This document shows positions 1 through 11,179 of a stretch of 64,000 nt of DNA, in pieces; within the stretch, counting starts at the first letter, position 1; each line of letters begins with the position of its first letter. The position numbers and the translations under genes are program-made. Under the pieces are notes generated by a model. It ran no database searches. It was given only the letters and a program-made list of their open reading frames with translations, and was not told the DNA's origin. This stretch comes from Branchiostoma floridae. Lineage: Eukaryota > Chordata > Leptocardii > Amphioxiformes > Branchiostomatidae. The DNA lies in the NCBI RefSeq assembly GCF_000003815.2, contig NC_049982.1, positions 4,452,942 to 4,516,941 of the forward strand, written 5' to 3'.

Positions 1-1618
1 ATTATTCAAACTCATATCAAAAGGCATTCCGGTAGATTTTTGATATGCTAAAAAGTTATATAGTCAATCCGCAGCGAGTGTGAAAACAAATAAAGGTTTA
101 AGTGAAAATTTCCCTGTCAAAATAGGAGTGCGGCAAGGTTGTGTTCTAAGTCCCTCACTATTTAACCTATATATCAGTGACTTAGCAGACGAACTGAATA
201 CAGGAGATTTTGATGCGCCCTTGCTAAATACATCTGAAGTATCAAGTTTATTTTATGCCGACGACCTTGTCCTACTATCAACTAGCCAAAATGGTCTTCA
301 AAATGCAATTGATAAACTAGGTCTCTATTGCAACAAATGGAAATTATCAGTTAACATAAATAAGACAAAAATAATCGTATTTAACAAAAAGGGTCATATG
401 TTCTCAAATCTCAAATTTCATATACTCAACGAAGACATAGAGATAGTTTCTTCATATTGCTATTTAGGAGTGGTGCTTACAACAGGTTGCAACTTCACAA
501 CAGCATTAAAAACACTACAAAGGAAGGCGCTAAGAGCTTTGTTCAGTATTAAAACAACACTAGGTGAAACCAATCCTTCAATTTCAGTATATTGTAAATT
601 ATTTGATGCCTGCGTTGTCCCAATATTGACTTATGGTGCAGAGGTATGGGGCAAAATCGGATTAAATGATAAGTCACCCATTGAACAAGTTCATCTGAAG
701 TTTTGCAAGTCGTTATTAGGCGTAAGAAAAAACTCAAGTAATCTTGCAACAAGGGCAGAACTAGGCAGGTATCCTCTGTGGATCGAAGTATATACTAGAT
801 TGTATTCATACTACAAAAGATTAGTTAAAGAAGTGCCAAGAAATAGTCTACAATTTGAAGCTTTTCTTGTACAGCAGGACTTACACAGTCGCAGCATACC
901 ATGCTGGTTTTCCAATGTTAGTAAAATCCTGGAGGAGTCTGGTTTTGCCTATCTTTTGATTAACAGTGATCGCAACACATCTTTCGCTCAGTCCGAAGTA
1001 AACCAAAGACTGAAAGACAACTTTGTTCAAAATTTTTACTCCGAAATGAATTCTCCTGGCATGAAGGAAAACCAAGGTAATAAGTTAAGAACCTACAGAA
1101 AATTCAAGCTTACTTATGAAAGAGAAAAGTACCTAGAGATAACAAATTTTAGTTATCGCCGAGCCATGACTAAATTAAGGATCAGCGATCACCCACTGCA
1201 AATTGAAGCTGGCAGATACACCCGAACTCCTCCTGACGATAGAATATGCATGTTTTGTAATAAGAATGTCAGATGTATAGAAAATGAAATGCACTTTGTA
1301 CTAGAGTGTTCTCTGTACAATGATATGCGTAATAGCCTTGTTAATGTTAAACGTGTTAAAGAGAAATATACAAACATAACAAAGGTAGACATGTTTAAAT
1401 ATCTGATGTCATCAACTAACTATGACATATTGGAAGAACTGTGTAAGTTCGTTTACTCTTGTTTTAAGAGGAGGGACGAAGCTTGTAGAAAATAGTTATT
1501 ATTAGGATATAACATTGTTTATTTGTTGTCATTAACTTTATATCAAACTTAATGCATTTAGCCCCATTGGGGCATGAACATGCAATAAACATCATTGTCA
1601 TTGTCATTGTCATTATAT
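1..1618 (+). mobile_element. Non-LTR (LINE-type) retrotransposon, 3' part, decayed
   Basis: The element enters from outside the window, carries a reverse transcriptase reading frame up to the stop at 1493-1495, then a short 3' UTR and ends at about 1592-1617 in a CATTGT-type short tandem tail, which is how several LINE clades terminate instead of poly(A). The 5' part is outside the window, so length and insertion-site duplication cannot be judged. The clade was not identified; features fit an I/Jockey/CR1-like group. A second, more decayed fragment with a similar C-terminal region lies at 12045-12360. Confidence 0.85.
2..1495 (+). pseudogene. Reverse transcriptase C-terminal half of a LINE ORF2
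   Basis: The translated frame shows reverse transcriptase palm motifs in the usual order: a GVRQGCVLSPSLFNLYI block (RT motif 4 region), the catalytic FYADDLVLLS box, a KLSVNINKTK block and the YLGV block. A C-terminal CX2C...HFVLEC cysteine/histidine motif typical of LINE ORF2 tails follows around 1245-1300. The frame continues upstream to base 2 but contains an in-frame TGA at 41-43, so it looks inactive although the rest (80-1495) is open. The product would copy element RNA into DNA at a nicked chromosomal site. Antisense reading frames over the same stretch are shadows. Confidence 0.85.
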
Positions 1619-1959
1619 TTAGATGACAGAGTTACACGTCTAGTAGTCCAAGTGCTGTCGACTGCGAGGCATTTTGCCGACAGAAAAAGTCAATACGACG
1701 TCTTATTGGGTTTGCCGTAGTGAGAAAGGAACGACTACGGTGCAAAAAGGTGGATAATGGTGGATTTTGGGGACACATGACTTTATAATGACAAAATGTG
1801 GCGTCGCAAAGCGTAACGGTGGGGATTTGCTTAAAATACCAAGAGGTGTTCGGTTCTAGTCCCCAGATATGCTCCGAAGTTGTGTCCCTGGGAAAGACTT
1901 CCTAGTTTAAGGGATTTTTGTGATGGAATTAATCAATTTTCTGTGCTTATGTCTTCCCT

Positions 1960-2060
1960 AGCCTGTGTTTACACAATCTCTCGCTGGTTGGGGTTAATGA
2001 CCCCCTCCTGGCGGCAACTGTAGGGCCGGCCGCTAGGAGCGCGACTTTAGCAGACAGGCT
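1960..2060. mobile_element. Short foldback element, copy 1
   Basis: A stretch of about 100 bp starting AGCCTGTGTTTACACAATC and ending ACAGGCT, so the ends are short inverted repeats. A diverged copy in the same orientation lies at 2905-3001, sharing the TTAATGACCCCCT and CCGGCCGCTAGGAGCGCGA blocks. Two copies with matching ends indicate a MITE-like element; the superfamily is unknown. Confidence 0.55.
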
Positions 2061-2904
2061 AATTTCTTGCCGTTCACGTACATTGTAACATTGGCAGCAA
2101 TTTCGGATCAGGCTGGTAATAATGGCTAAGTGGGTGTCTTGTTAACTAGAACTAGATCGTTGTCGATCACTGTTGGGGATCGGTTCTGTGTTAGCCTCGC
2201 TGAAAATTGTCCGACGAATGTCATGTCCGATCATTCCAGTCGAAGGTACCAACCGTCTGGAACGAGCCTAATAAGGTTGAACTCCAGGCTAATTTCGCAC
2301 TGGATGAAGTGTTTCCAGTACAGCATATCCTTCATGGCTGACAAATTAGGCCCTGACAAATCAATGTCTCTTTCGATCATTGTCTTTAACGTAATGTGGG
2401 GTCTACCTACTCCCTGCCTTCTTTTAAGAAAGCTTAATTAGGTTCGACTGTCTGTCCCAAGAATATCCTTGATTGCGGTCGAGACCGGGTCACAAAAAAT
2501 TCTCCAAGAAGACGTTTTGGACGGGGGTCGGGACTTCTTACGGCTACCTTCACTCAAGGGACGATGCCCCCGACCGAAACCTCTGCTCGGAGAATACCAG
2601 CAATCTGCTTGAATGTTTGTGCAGCACACGCTGATGACCTGATTTGTATCGACCTGTGACCTGTACACACATTCGCTACTCAACAACAATAACAGAAACG
2701 TCCCGCAAGTTTCTAGGAAGGGAAAGAGCATTGCTCACTCTAGAACAGGCCAGTTTTGTTCCTTGGCGCCATCCTAGAACTTAAGGTGTTTTACTCAAAC
2801 TTTGACTCATCAAATATTCAAATCTCCTTGGACTCACCTTTTGTACAAATATATACTGAGTGTATTTCGTTGAAATGTAACTTTTTTCCAGCTACTTTTC
2901 AGTT

Positions 2905-3001
2905 AGCCTGTGTTTACACAATCTCTCGCAGGCTGGGCCTGGGGTTAATGACCCCCTTCCACCGTAAGACCGGCCGCTAGGAGCGCGATTTTAGTCAGGC
3001 T
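2905..3001. mobile_element. Short foldback element, copy 2
   Basis: Second copy of the element at 1960-2060, with the same AGCCTG...CAGGCT ends and internal GC-rich block. The DNA between the copies (2061-2904) holds no gene that I can support. Confidence 0.55.
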
Positions 3002-3454
3002 ACTTCCAAGTGAAAAACATAGACGGCTGGCACAGACGGTGATGTGTCGGCAAACTTCTCGACTTTCCGATTACTCCCAGTCACGGTCTGGGGAAGGTAC
3101 TAAGAGGAAGGGAGGGCATTGTTGGCTAAACTATTACGCGTGTGGCAGGGGCTCATTTTAATGTTTTACGTCATGGCGTGCGAAGCATTACGTACTTTTC
3201 CGCTCAGGTGATGAAAGCAGGTCGCCCTCCCGAAGTTAACGAACGCAACCTGCCTGCATCAGCTGAAAGGTTGGAGACCGTAAACATGTATCTGTTGAAT
3301 GATATAACACATTCTTGTTTTCCCCTATTACCAGACCTTCTATAAGAGCTCTTAGGCAGGCTAAAGGAACTCAGATACATCTGGTGATCACACTCGACCA
3401 CCGCCGACGTGGTAGCTAGCTGGAAGTCGATCTTTCTTTGAGACCTGACGCAAG

Positions 3455-3743
3455 ATGAGTGGTCAGGTAACAGCAGTCGTGTTCGCAGCGTCTGTACTAG
3501 CCTTGCTGTCTGCCTGCTCATCAGTAGAAGGCGAGGAAGGCTCGTGTCCGGAGAAGATGGCGAACAGCAACGTGAACAACATCACGGTCGTGGCTCCGCT
3601 CGGACCGAAGGGGACGCCGGCCGCCCGGACCGAGGGGCGTTCGCGGGGAGGCGGGGGTGGAGGAACGTCCGGGAAAGCTCAGGACCTCACGGCTTGGAGG
3701 GCCACGAACGGGTGAGAGAGAACTCCAGGAGAGAAGGCAGCAA
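3455..3743 (+). CDS. Probable first exon of a secreted, possibly collagen-like protein (partial)
   Basis: The ATG at 3455 opens a typical signal peptide (MSGQVTAVVFAASVLALLSA followed by CSSVEG) and continues EGSCPEKMANSNVNNITVV to a GPKGTP block. After that the plus frame becomes glycine-rich and stops at TGA 3713-3715, but Gly-X-Y triplets continue in the other two frames (GRPGPRGVRGEAG-like and GPHGLEGHE), suggesting a collagenous stretch broken by one or two single-base indels, either real or sequencing errors in this GC-rich DNA. It then runs into the gap at 3744. The rest of the gene is not visible downstream. A C1q/collagen-type secreted protein is possible but not shown. Confidence 0.4.
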
Positions 3744-3843
3744 NNNNNNNNNNNNNNNNNNNNNNNNNNNNNNNNNNNNNNNNNNNNNNNNNNNNNNNNN
3801 NNNNNNNNNNNNNNNNNNNNNNNNNNNNNNNNNNNNNNNNNNN
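3744..3843. other. Assembly gap
   Basis: One hundred N, a nominal size. The first bases after it (GGGGGGTATA) resemble the right end of the foldback family at 4461-4650, so a repeat copy may have caused the gap. Confidence 0.95.
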
Positions 3844-4460
3844 GGGGGGTATAACGCAACCCTTCGGTACCCGCTAGGCGAACCCTTATTTCACCCTCAC
3901 TAAACCGCTAACTACGTATACCCCTTTAGTAATTTTAACGTTAACGTTTGTCATTATAGCCATATGAAGTCAATACAATACATGTTCTACAGTGCTGAAA
4001 TTGAACTTGAAATTGTGGGTAGAATATGTAGTGAAATTTTATTTTTAGAGTCGAAAAGTATCATTATTTAACGCATTTTTGATCGACGCGGCTTAGAAAA
4101 AAAACGACTTTTCCAGGATAACGTCCTACGTGGTATAGAAGCTAAATTCTTCATGTTTGTGTAAAACTAATAAAAAATATAAAAAATTCTATGTGATTAT
4201 CTTTTTTGCAATCTCCGATGACGCAATTTTATCGAAATCGCACGATAAACGCTGCTATTTGGTTCATCAGGCGACAAAACCGCATCACCGTTCCAGCGGA
4301 CTAATACAAAAATGGTTTCGCTGGACGGCCAACTACTCCTCGCACAAAACTAATACAACACACAGACTTTTCAATACGACAAATCTATGCTCAGCTATAA
4401 CGATCACCATGCAGTAGGGAGCAAACGTTAGGTTGACAACAGCGCACTTCCGGCCTATTA

Positions 4461-4650
4461 TACCCCCCTCACATTAGGCGAAAATCGATTGGACGACGAG
4501 TCTGCGAGCTCTAAATTACGAGGAGGCATGACCATGATGCCGACGAAGAAATGGCAGAGTTCCCCCCTTCCCGTCAGGGTCATGCCTCCTCGTAATTTAG
4601 AGCTCGCAGACTCGTCGTTCGATCGATTTTCGCCTAATGTGAGGGGGGTA
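4461..4650. mobile_element. MITE of a TACCCC-ended family, copy 1 (near-perfect palindrome)
   Basis: The left arm begins TACCCCCCTCACATTAGGCG and the right arm is its reverse complement, pairing almost perfectly for about 70 bp around a centre near 4534-4577. The element is flanked by TTA on both sides (4458-4460 and 4651-4653). A 3-bp TTA duplication fits PIF/Harbinger-type insertion; a TA duplication reading cannot be excluded. Related copies with the same ends lie at 28072-28303 and 34942-35165. Confidence 0.75.
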
Positions 4651-4939
4651 TTAGTAGTGCCAAAAGTTACGTGCTGGAAGCCTCAAGAACCAAACGTATT
4701 ACTGACTGCTCTGTTTTCTGCTTAAAAGCCTCACTGCAATATTTCTACTGTAACATGTCAACTTATATATGTATGTGGATGTCTCGATTCGAATATTTGA
4801 TATATATTTCAACCATTGACTTTCAAAACGTAAAAGAAAACGGGATCGCTAATGTATGAAGTGCCGAAACAATATCATAATGTATGTAGGGATCTTGTAT
4901 ATGTATTGAAGCGATGGAATTCGAATATACAGAGTATAA

Positions 4940-5036
4940 CTTTACTAGTAGTGTGACGCAGTCAGAATTGTCAGAATTACCCTGAGGAAGGTGGCAGACG
5001 GTCACTGAAATATTGTTGTGAATAAAATCACGGTTA
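4940..5036 (+). repeat. Hammerhead-like repeat family, copy A
   Basis: Contains CTGAGGA (4982-4988), a hairpin GGTGGC/GTCACT with an AGACG loop, then GAAA (5007-5010) and a downstream GAATAAAA block. Related sequences lie at 42986-43095 and, as a head-to-head pair, at 45500-45715. The order CTGANGA, stem-loop, GAAA matches the hammerhead ribozyme core; this copy is degenerate after GAAA. Confidence 0.5.
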
Positions 5037-5332
5037 TGTAAAAAGAGTCTCTTTATTCAGTGACGTACAAACCTATTGAAAGCATTCACGGATGTACTAA
5101 AGTGATGTCAAGTTCTGAGAGAAACAGCTGCTATTTTTCTCTAATGCGAAATTATCCAATTATAATTGCACGGTCTGTTGCTAGAAGCTTTTAGCGATGT
5201 TTATGCATATACTAAGTAAGTGGTTATGAATTTTTAACACATCAGTGCGGATATTTTGCTTGAAGTTTGTGTTTAAAAGAGCGAAACATTGGCACTGCGA
5301 TTATGATGAAAGGCCCGTGCCAGTCCTCTTTT

Positions 5333-5590
5333 AAAGCCATGTTGATTTGATTATATGGATGACATCCACGCGCGCGTCAATTTTGTTCCATTTCAAAGGT
5401 TTTTCGACCATATTGTTAACCAAAGCAGCTGAAAAATGCTCAAATATATGACTTGCAAAAAGGTACAGCATGCCTAAATCAAGTCCAAAGTGATTTAACG
5501 AATGAATGTATTATTCGCTGCAACATACTCTAGATCCGTGTGATATTTATTTTAACGGTTCAACCTTCCTAATCAAGTAGACTTCATAAT
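5333..5590. mobile_element. Partial copy of the foldback element seen at 35627-36037
   Basis: The start (GCCATGTTGATTTGATTATA and GGATGACATCC) matches the terminal arm of the element at 35627-36037, and the CTTCATAATGAAGGCAACTTT block near 5580 matches its interior. The other end is missing or decayed. Confidence 0.45.
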
Positions 5591-5659
5591 GAAGGCAACT
5601 TTAACGAACCCACCATGTACCTTTATAGATTGAATACAACAGTAAATCATCTGCACTTT

Positions 5660-6016
5660 AGGTCACACCAATTTAATTTCTTGGTTCACGGATTTTTTCA
5701 TAAAAGATATGGAGCGAGAGGGCGAAATAAAAATTGTAAAATGGTTAGGGTAAAGGTAACGGCTAATCCAAAACATAAAGAAAAAAAGTTTTCAGCTTGA
5801 AAAAACTTGAGTACAAAAACACTATTATTGTACAGTAACAGCACCTGTACCCACACTTTAAGGAGCTTATAATATAAAGGCCAATTTGCTACACCAGAAA
5901 GTTGGTGAATGGTTTCATTAATGGTGAAAATTTCCTGAGTGGTAATTTTAATTTTTTTTTCCAAAAAATAGGAGCGAGCGAATCCGTGAACCAAGAAATT
6001 AAATTGGTGTGACCTT
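5660..6016. mobile_element. MITE with about 35-bp terminal inverted repeats
   Basis: The arm at 5660-5694 (AGGTCACACCAATTTAATTT then CTTGGTTCACGGATT) is repeated in inverted orientation at 5981-6016. The interior of about 285 bp is AT-rich, with a second short inverted block GGAGCGAG near both arms. No gene is present; the superfamily is unknown. Confidence 0.65.
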
Positions 6017-6389
6017 AGGTGCGTGTTTTACAAAAATGCCTCCTCGGCTTATTATAAGTCAAATCTGGCTCAAGTCCAGTTTGGCTATTCTGTTTGAAAT
6101 ACTTGTAGTGTGATTGGGTACCTTCCAAACTGGCAGAGGACATATCTCTGTGTGGGGAACATAAAGTGGTCGTGGATGTTGTGTCTTGTAGGTTTTCAAA
6201 CAGATTCAGTCGTAGACACTCAGGTGCTGTTATAATCGTCTAATCTGAGGTATGGTTAATAGTGTACAGAAGTTGACGGTGGCTTGTGCTCAGTGCTCGG
6301 GTGGTGCATAGGCGCTAGGCCAAGGAATTCTTGTTGATTCGCCCGTACACTATCGTTCTGTGCAGAGTTGCCGGGTTGGAAAGTACTGG

Positions 6390-6540
6390 GGATTACCCGA
6401 AGGTCGGGGAAGTCGGCGAAGCCGACCAATCAGCGTTGGAGTTTTTGCACCCGAAGGTCGGCGAAGCCGACCAATCGGCGTAGCCGATTGTGAGCGCGGC
6501 GAAGCCGCGCAGCGAGCGAAGCGGGAAGGCGGCGCAAAGG
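6390..6540. repeat. GC-rich array of short GAAG-loop hairpins
   Basis: The block CCCGAAGGTCGG(C)GAAG followed by CCGACCAATC occurs twice, and within the stretch GGCGAAGCC, CGGCGTAGCCG, GCGGCGAAGCCGC and GCGAGCGAAGCG follow one another. Each is a perfect short hairpin with a GAAG or GTAG loop. The composition differs sharply from the AT-rich surroundings. No protein is supported. Confidence 0.6.
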
Positions 6541-6926
6541 ATGACGGGAGCATCTGACGAGGTACTTCCGGATAGGCGGTAAACGGCGCACTCACAAATG
6601 ATCACAAATGTTACCGCGGCAGACAGAGCGCGCGGTAGGGTTCCTGTTTACTCAACAAAAACTATTTCCTCTTTGTTGCAAGACAACACCAACAACAATT
6701 CCGAGGCCTATTGCCCATGGGTGGTGGTGCAAAGAGGAAGAGAGAGTCCGGTGTTCTCTTACTTTAAATCTGGAGCCACTTAATATTTAGATGTTGCCTG
6801 GGCTATGCACATTGGAGTGGAGGGGTGTTATCTAACTATCAATAGTACGGATATTACGACAGTGGATGTCTAACATTAATAAATACACTTGATATGAACC
6901 CAATTATCACAAAAAGTACCACAGTC

Positions 6927-6993
6927 AACTGTCACAGCTACCCTTTAATATACTAGTCAGACTAGTATATTAAGTGTAGCTGTGACAGTTCCC
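6927..6993. repeat. Near-perfect foldback of about 66 bp
   Basis: AACTGTCACAGCTAC...TAATATACTAGTC is followed at once by its reverse complement GACTAGTATATTA...GTAGCTGTGACAGTT, giving a hairpin with almost no loop; probably a very short MITE. Confidence 0.6.
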
Positions 6994-7079
6994 ACTAGCT
7001 ATATAGGGATATATAGGGCTAACGTTTTTGATGTTAACGTGTTTGAATTAAGAATTACTGTCATACATCCATATTTTGC

Positions 7080-7640
7080 CACCCATCCATCCCTCTACCA
7101 TCATTTTTCTATAACTTTTACTCACACCCATTCACTTACTCATTCACACTCATACACACACTCATATTCACTCACTCACTCACTCAATACACTTACACAT
7201 TCACTCACACACACACACTCATATACATGTACTTACACAAACACTCACACACATTCACTCACCCACACACTCATATACTCACACCCACTCATACATACAC
7301 TCATACACTCACACACATTCACTCACCCGCACACACTCATACACATATTCACTTACTAACTCACACACTCAATACTTACACATTCACTCACCCACACACT
7401 TACTAGTATACACACATTCATTAACTCACACACATTCACTCAACCGCACAATCACACACACACACTAATACACACATACACACACACACACATTCACTTA
7501 CTAACACACATTCAATCAACTGCACACACTCATACACTCACACACACTCACACACACACAAACACATACACACATTCACTCACATGCTAGTTCACTCACT
7601 CATTAACTTACTCTCACACACTCTCACTCAATGTACTATC
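7080..7640. repeat. Simple repeat, CA/CT/CATT-rich
   Basis: Over 500 bp of interspersed CACACA, CTCACT, ACATTCACTCAC and CATACAC units with strong strand asymmetry (plus strand nearly free of G). Reading frames across it are low-complexity artefacts. Confidence 0.9.
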
Positions 7641-7734
7641 CTATAATACAGCTTGAGTTAAATGAGTATCAACCAAATATAACAAAGACAAGGCTGTTAC
7701 TTGGGAAGAGAGATTTTATTTTGATAACATGATT

Positions 7735-8300
7735 GTCCGTTGGTACTTTTTTCTGTATACATTTAACAGGTTATACACACTATATTCATGCCAGGTACAG
7801 GTACAGGTGAAGTAAATTTACAGGTGCAGATCAAAGTAAACTGTAGATAACTAGTCACTGTTAACATTACATGTAACATGGGTTTTATACATCAGAGTGT
7901 AAAATCCTAGATCTACATGATATCCTGTACACAGTACAGGTACAATTATTGTGCTGTCCTCTTAGCTGTTTTGTGATAGACCAAAGACTAGATATACACA
8001 ATAATACATTCAAGATCTACCCACAGTCAAAATATATTAACATTTTGCTCATTTCTCAAGTTTTCTCAATTTTTTTCTGCGTAAATTTACCAGGTTATAC
8101 ACATTATATTCATATTATTTACAGGTACAGATTGAAGTAAATTTACAGGTACAGATCAAAGTAAATGTACAGGTATAGATTGAAATAAACTGCCGTTAAC
8201 TAGTGACTGTTAGATGTAACATGGTTTTTATATATATATAGCCTGTAAAATCAAAGTTCTACGATAGCCTGCAAAGGTACTGTAATTAATGTGCTGTCTC
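7735..8300. repeat. Local direct duplication of about 225 bp
   Basis: 7735-7960 and 8075-8300 share the order ACAGGTTATACACA.TATATTCAT, ACAGGT(A/G)CAGAT, AAGTAAA(C/T)TG, AACTAGT.ACTGTTA, ATGTAACATGG and a final GTGCTGTC block, with many substitutions. ACAGGTACAG-type short repeats occur inside each copy. No gene seen. Confidence 0.55.
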
Positions 8301-8565
8301 TTAAGTTGTTTAATGTGCCTTTTATTTGTTTAATGTGCCATAGGATTGTTTTGCCACAGTCGACACTGTAGGGCTGATGTCACTTAGGATTTTACAATGG
8401 TCAATATTGACCGAAGAAGGCCATATATAGTGCCAGTATATACAAAAAGAATGGGGAGTGTAAGAATAAAAAATCACACGATTTGAATATTTGATTTTAA
8501 AAAACAAACAGAAATAAACCAATCAACTCTGAGATAGGAATTTCTCAGAGTTCTCAGGGGGAAAA

Positions 8566-9065
8566 AATGACAAGCTGAGAGTCCAGGATACCCATGCCAC
8601 AGATGTTATAGTGGGGAGACCCCTGCGCGCAAACAGACCATAGTCTGCTTGGGGTCTCCCCTGGCATGGGCCCTGGACAGTGGGGATGAGGTGGCGGCTG
8701 TGTGAGGATGTTAAATCTATAAATTTAGTTTAAAAACCATGCCAAAAAGAATAGAAATTTAAACAGCAAGCTGAGAGTCCAGGATACCCATGTGTAGGGA
8801 GACCCTGGCCCCTAAGCAGACCGAAGTCTGCTTGGGGTCTCCCCTGGCATGGGCTCTGGACAGTAGGAATGGAGTGGGACTGTATGTAATGAATAAATTT
8901 ATGTTAAAAAACATGCAAAAAAAAATAGAAATTTAAGTAACAAGCTGAGAGTCCAGGATACCCATGCCACAGATGTTATGGTGGGGAGACCCCGGCCCCT
9001 AAGCAGACTGTAGTCTGCTTGGGGTCTCCCCTGGCATGGGTCCTGGACAGGGTGGGAGGTGGAAG
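8566..9065. repeat. Three-copy tandem array of long structured hairpins
   Basis: Copies begin near 8572, 8766 and 8940 with AAGCTGAGAGTCCAGGATAC. Each folds on itself in three nested stems: GTCCAGG...CCTGGAC, CCATGCCA...TGGCATGG and GGGGAGACCCC...GGGGTCTCCCC, with CAGAC/GTCTG at the tip. An AT-rich spacer (AAATTTA, AACATGC, ATAGAAATTTAA) separates the copies, giving a period of roughly 175-195 bp. The second copy lacks part of one arm. A foldback element amplified in tandem, or a structured transcript, would look like this. Confidence 0.75.
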
Positions 9066-9513
9066 GGATGTAGGTGTAGGGTTTTATAAAAGGATTGATA
9101 AATTTTGTGAAGATTTGGAAATGCCAAAATGCAAAGAGAAAAAAAAACGTTGCTAAATCTATAGTTGAATAGCACACTCCCCATTCAAAAACGGCAAATA
9201 TGCGAAAATGTTATGACAACTGAATGAAATGTCAAATTTTTCAACCATATAACGTTAACACATATAACTTTCAATGTCATAATGAGGTTATTAGTTGTTT
9301 CTTGGCCTATATAGAGAAAACTAGAAAAAGACGTACATGATTTTACAAACTGTATGTACCTGCACATTAGGTTAAGACATCAGAAATACCAACGCAGATC
9401 TAATTTTATGTTATGCTGAATTTAAAAACACTACAGGCAAACATAAAAGTATATTTTTTTTCTGCTTCCCATGTTTTTAGATTTTTGTCCCAGGTATTCC
9501 TGAAGAATTCTCT
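9066..9513. other. No gene recognised; probable 3' UTR of the minus-strand gene
   Basis: AT-rich sequence immediately downstream (on the minus strand) of the stop codon at 9514-9516. No clear polyadenylation signal was picked out. Confidence 0.4.
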
Positions 9514-9914
9514 TTACCACCCTTGTTGGTAGCCTGGCCCCACCCCTATCCAGGGGTAGGTAGGTGCCTTCCTTGCTGGTGCGTCTGCCGATGTTGATTT
9601 GTCTTCGGTTTCGATCGTCTTCTTGTTCCGATTAAAGAACTACAAGGGCAGAGAACAAAAATCTGTCTCAGAATTGTGTATTGTGGATACTGGATGAATG
9701 TATATGATATCTAACAATTGTCATTTCTAAGGATGAGTTTTAACTTGTCATGCAGACAAGGAGGAAACGGGACTCACCATGTATGCTTCTACGGCACAGA
9801 TGGTAGTGCCTGTTGAAATCATAGCATATTCCGCAATCTTCTTCAGCGTGATGTTGTTCGCTGGAGGAAAGCACAAAATACTGACTGCCATGTAATGACA
9901 TGTATGTATGTATG

Positions 9915-9945
<31 letters not shown>

Positions 9946-10696
9946 TGACAATATGGTTCAGGGAAAGTGGTCTGAGTGAGCCTCCGCTTGGGGCCTCCCA
10001 GGTTTGGGTTCAATGTTTGTCATTCTTATTAAATAGCTACTACATACAGGGTGTCAAAACAGAGGAGTTACAACCTGACCCCAAACTGCAACACAAGATA
10101 CACTAGATAGATTTGGCATTTCAAGTTCTGAAATAAACTTTGACAATGTCATAGTAAACTAAACATATCAAGTGCCAAAACAAGCTGGGTTTGTTTTAAC
10201 ATGGGGCAAAGTGCTGTAATAAAGACACACAAATGCCGCAATGAACTATATACACAACTGAAGTATTTGAGCATGATGCCTTGTGAGTAAGTTAAGATCT
10301 ACTAAAGAAGAACTAGAGGAGGGACAGAGAGTCTTACCTGGTGGAAGACTTGGGATGTTGGAGAAAATCTTCGTGAACACCTGGGCAGGGGGGGCCTGGG
10401 GGGCTGAAGGAGAAACATCATGTTCACTAGTTGTGTAGAATACAACTGTCATGTAGAATACAACTATTCAGGACACAAACACCAACAAAAAGCCCTGTAG
10501 CTGTCATGAAAAGACATACAACTTACAATGGTAGGTTAAAACAGCTAACATTACAGTTATCTTACATACCTGACCAACATCTGTACATCAGTATTGTTAG
10601 AAGAGAAGTTAGTGGTCAAACCTTACCTGCCAGCATGTTGACTGACCGCGCCCCCGTCAGGCCCCGCAAAGCGGCCCTGCCCAGGGTTCCTAGCAT
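9514..10696 (-). CDS. Small single-pass, probably mitochondrial protein (114 aa, four coding exons)
   Basis: Coding exons on the minus strand are 10696-10627, 10403-10338, 9860-9778 and 9639-9514, all with GT-AG borders and a consistent frame (345 bp with stop). The N-terminus MLGTLGRAALRGLTGARSVN has Arg but no acidic residue, as expected of a mitochondrial presequence. It is followed by FTKIFSNIPSLPP, one hydrophobic segment (AEYAMISTGTTICAVEAYM) and a polar tail ending YPWIGVGPGYQQGW. The presequence plus SLPP plus single membrane span recall cytochrome c oxidase subunit 8, but the tail does not match what I know of that family, so I leave it unnamed. The start is the first ATG after an in-frame TAA. 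A 5' non-coding exon probably lies at 11180-11460. Confidence 0.6.
9898..9945. repeat. (ATGT)n microsatellite
   Basis: About eleven tandem ATGT units lying just upstream (minus sense) of the third coding exon of the small mitochondrial-type gene, inside its second intron. Confidence 0.9.
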
Positions 10697-11179
10697 TTAC
10701 ACTTTCCTGTTGAATAAAGAAACAGTTAACATTACTTCTTAGTAAACACGAGAAATAGTGTAAAGTACCGTCGGTGGTAACCTGGCTGCAAGGCTTGAAA
10801 TACCCCCCGGGCCCCGTACAACTCTTCTTAACACATGGTTCAACAAAGATTTGACGCTGGCGCCCCCTTCCTTACTACCGCAACAATGCAGTTTTTCAAC
10901 CGGGTTGTCTGTCCAGTTTGTTGATGTGTTATCTGCAGTTACATGTAGATACGTACCGGCTTCCCTTACGTTTCTATCTTTTTGTCAACAAGAAATTACT
11001 TGCATGTTATACCGGTAAGATTTCCACGCTTCATGAATTCAAAACCCTTGCCCTCCCCAAAACCCCTTGTTGAAAAGTTAGCGAAGTGCATGTGAATTTA
11101 CGGTAAAGATCGGGTAGTTAGTGATAAAATGCCTTTGAATGGTTCGGAAACTTCGTAAAACATGACATGTAAAACTTAC

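Noticed and set aside
2130-2731. Open frames of about 100 codons on both strands near 2.1-2.7 kb
   Set aside because: No domain, low codon regularity, and flanked by copies of the same short foldback element; chance frames are more likely.
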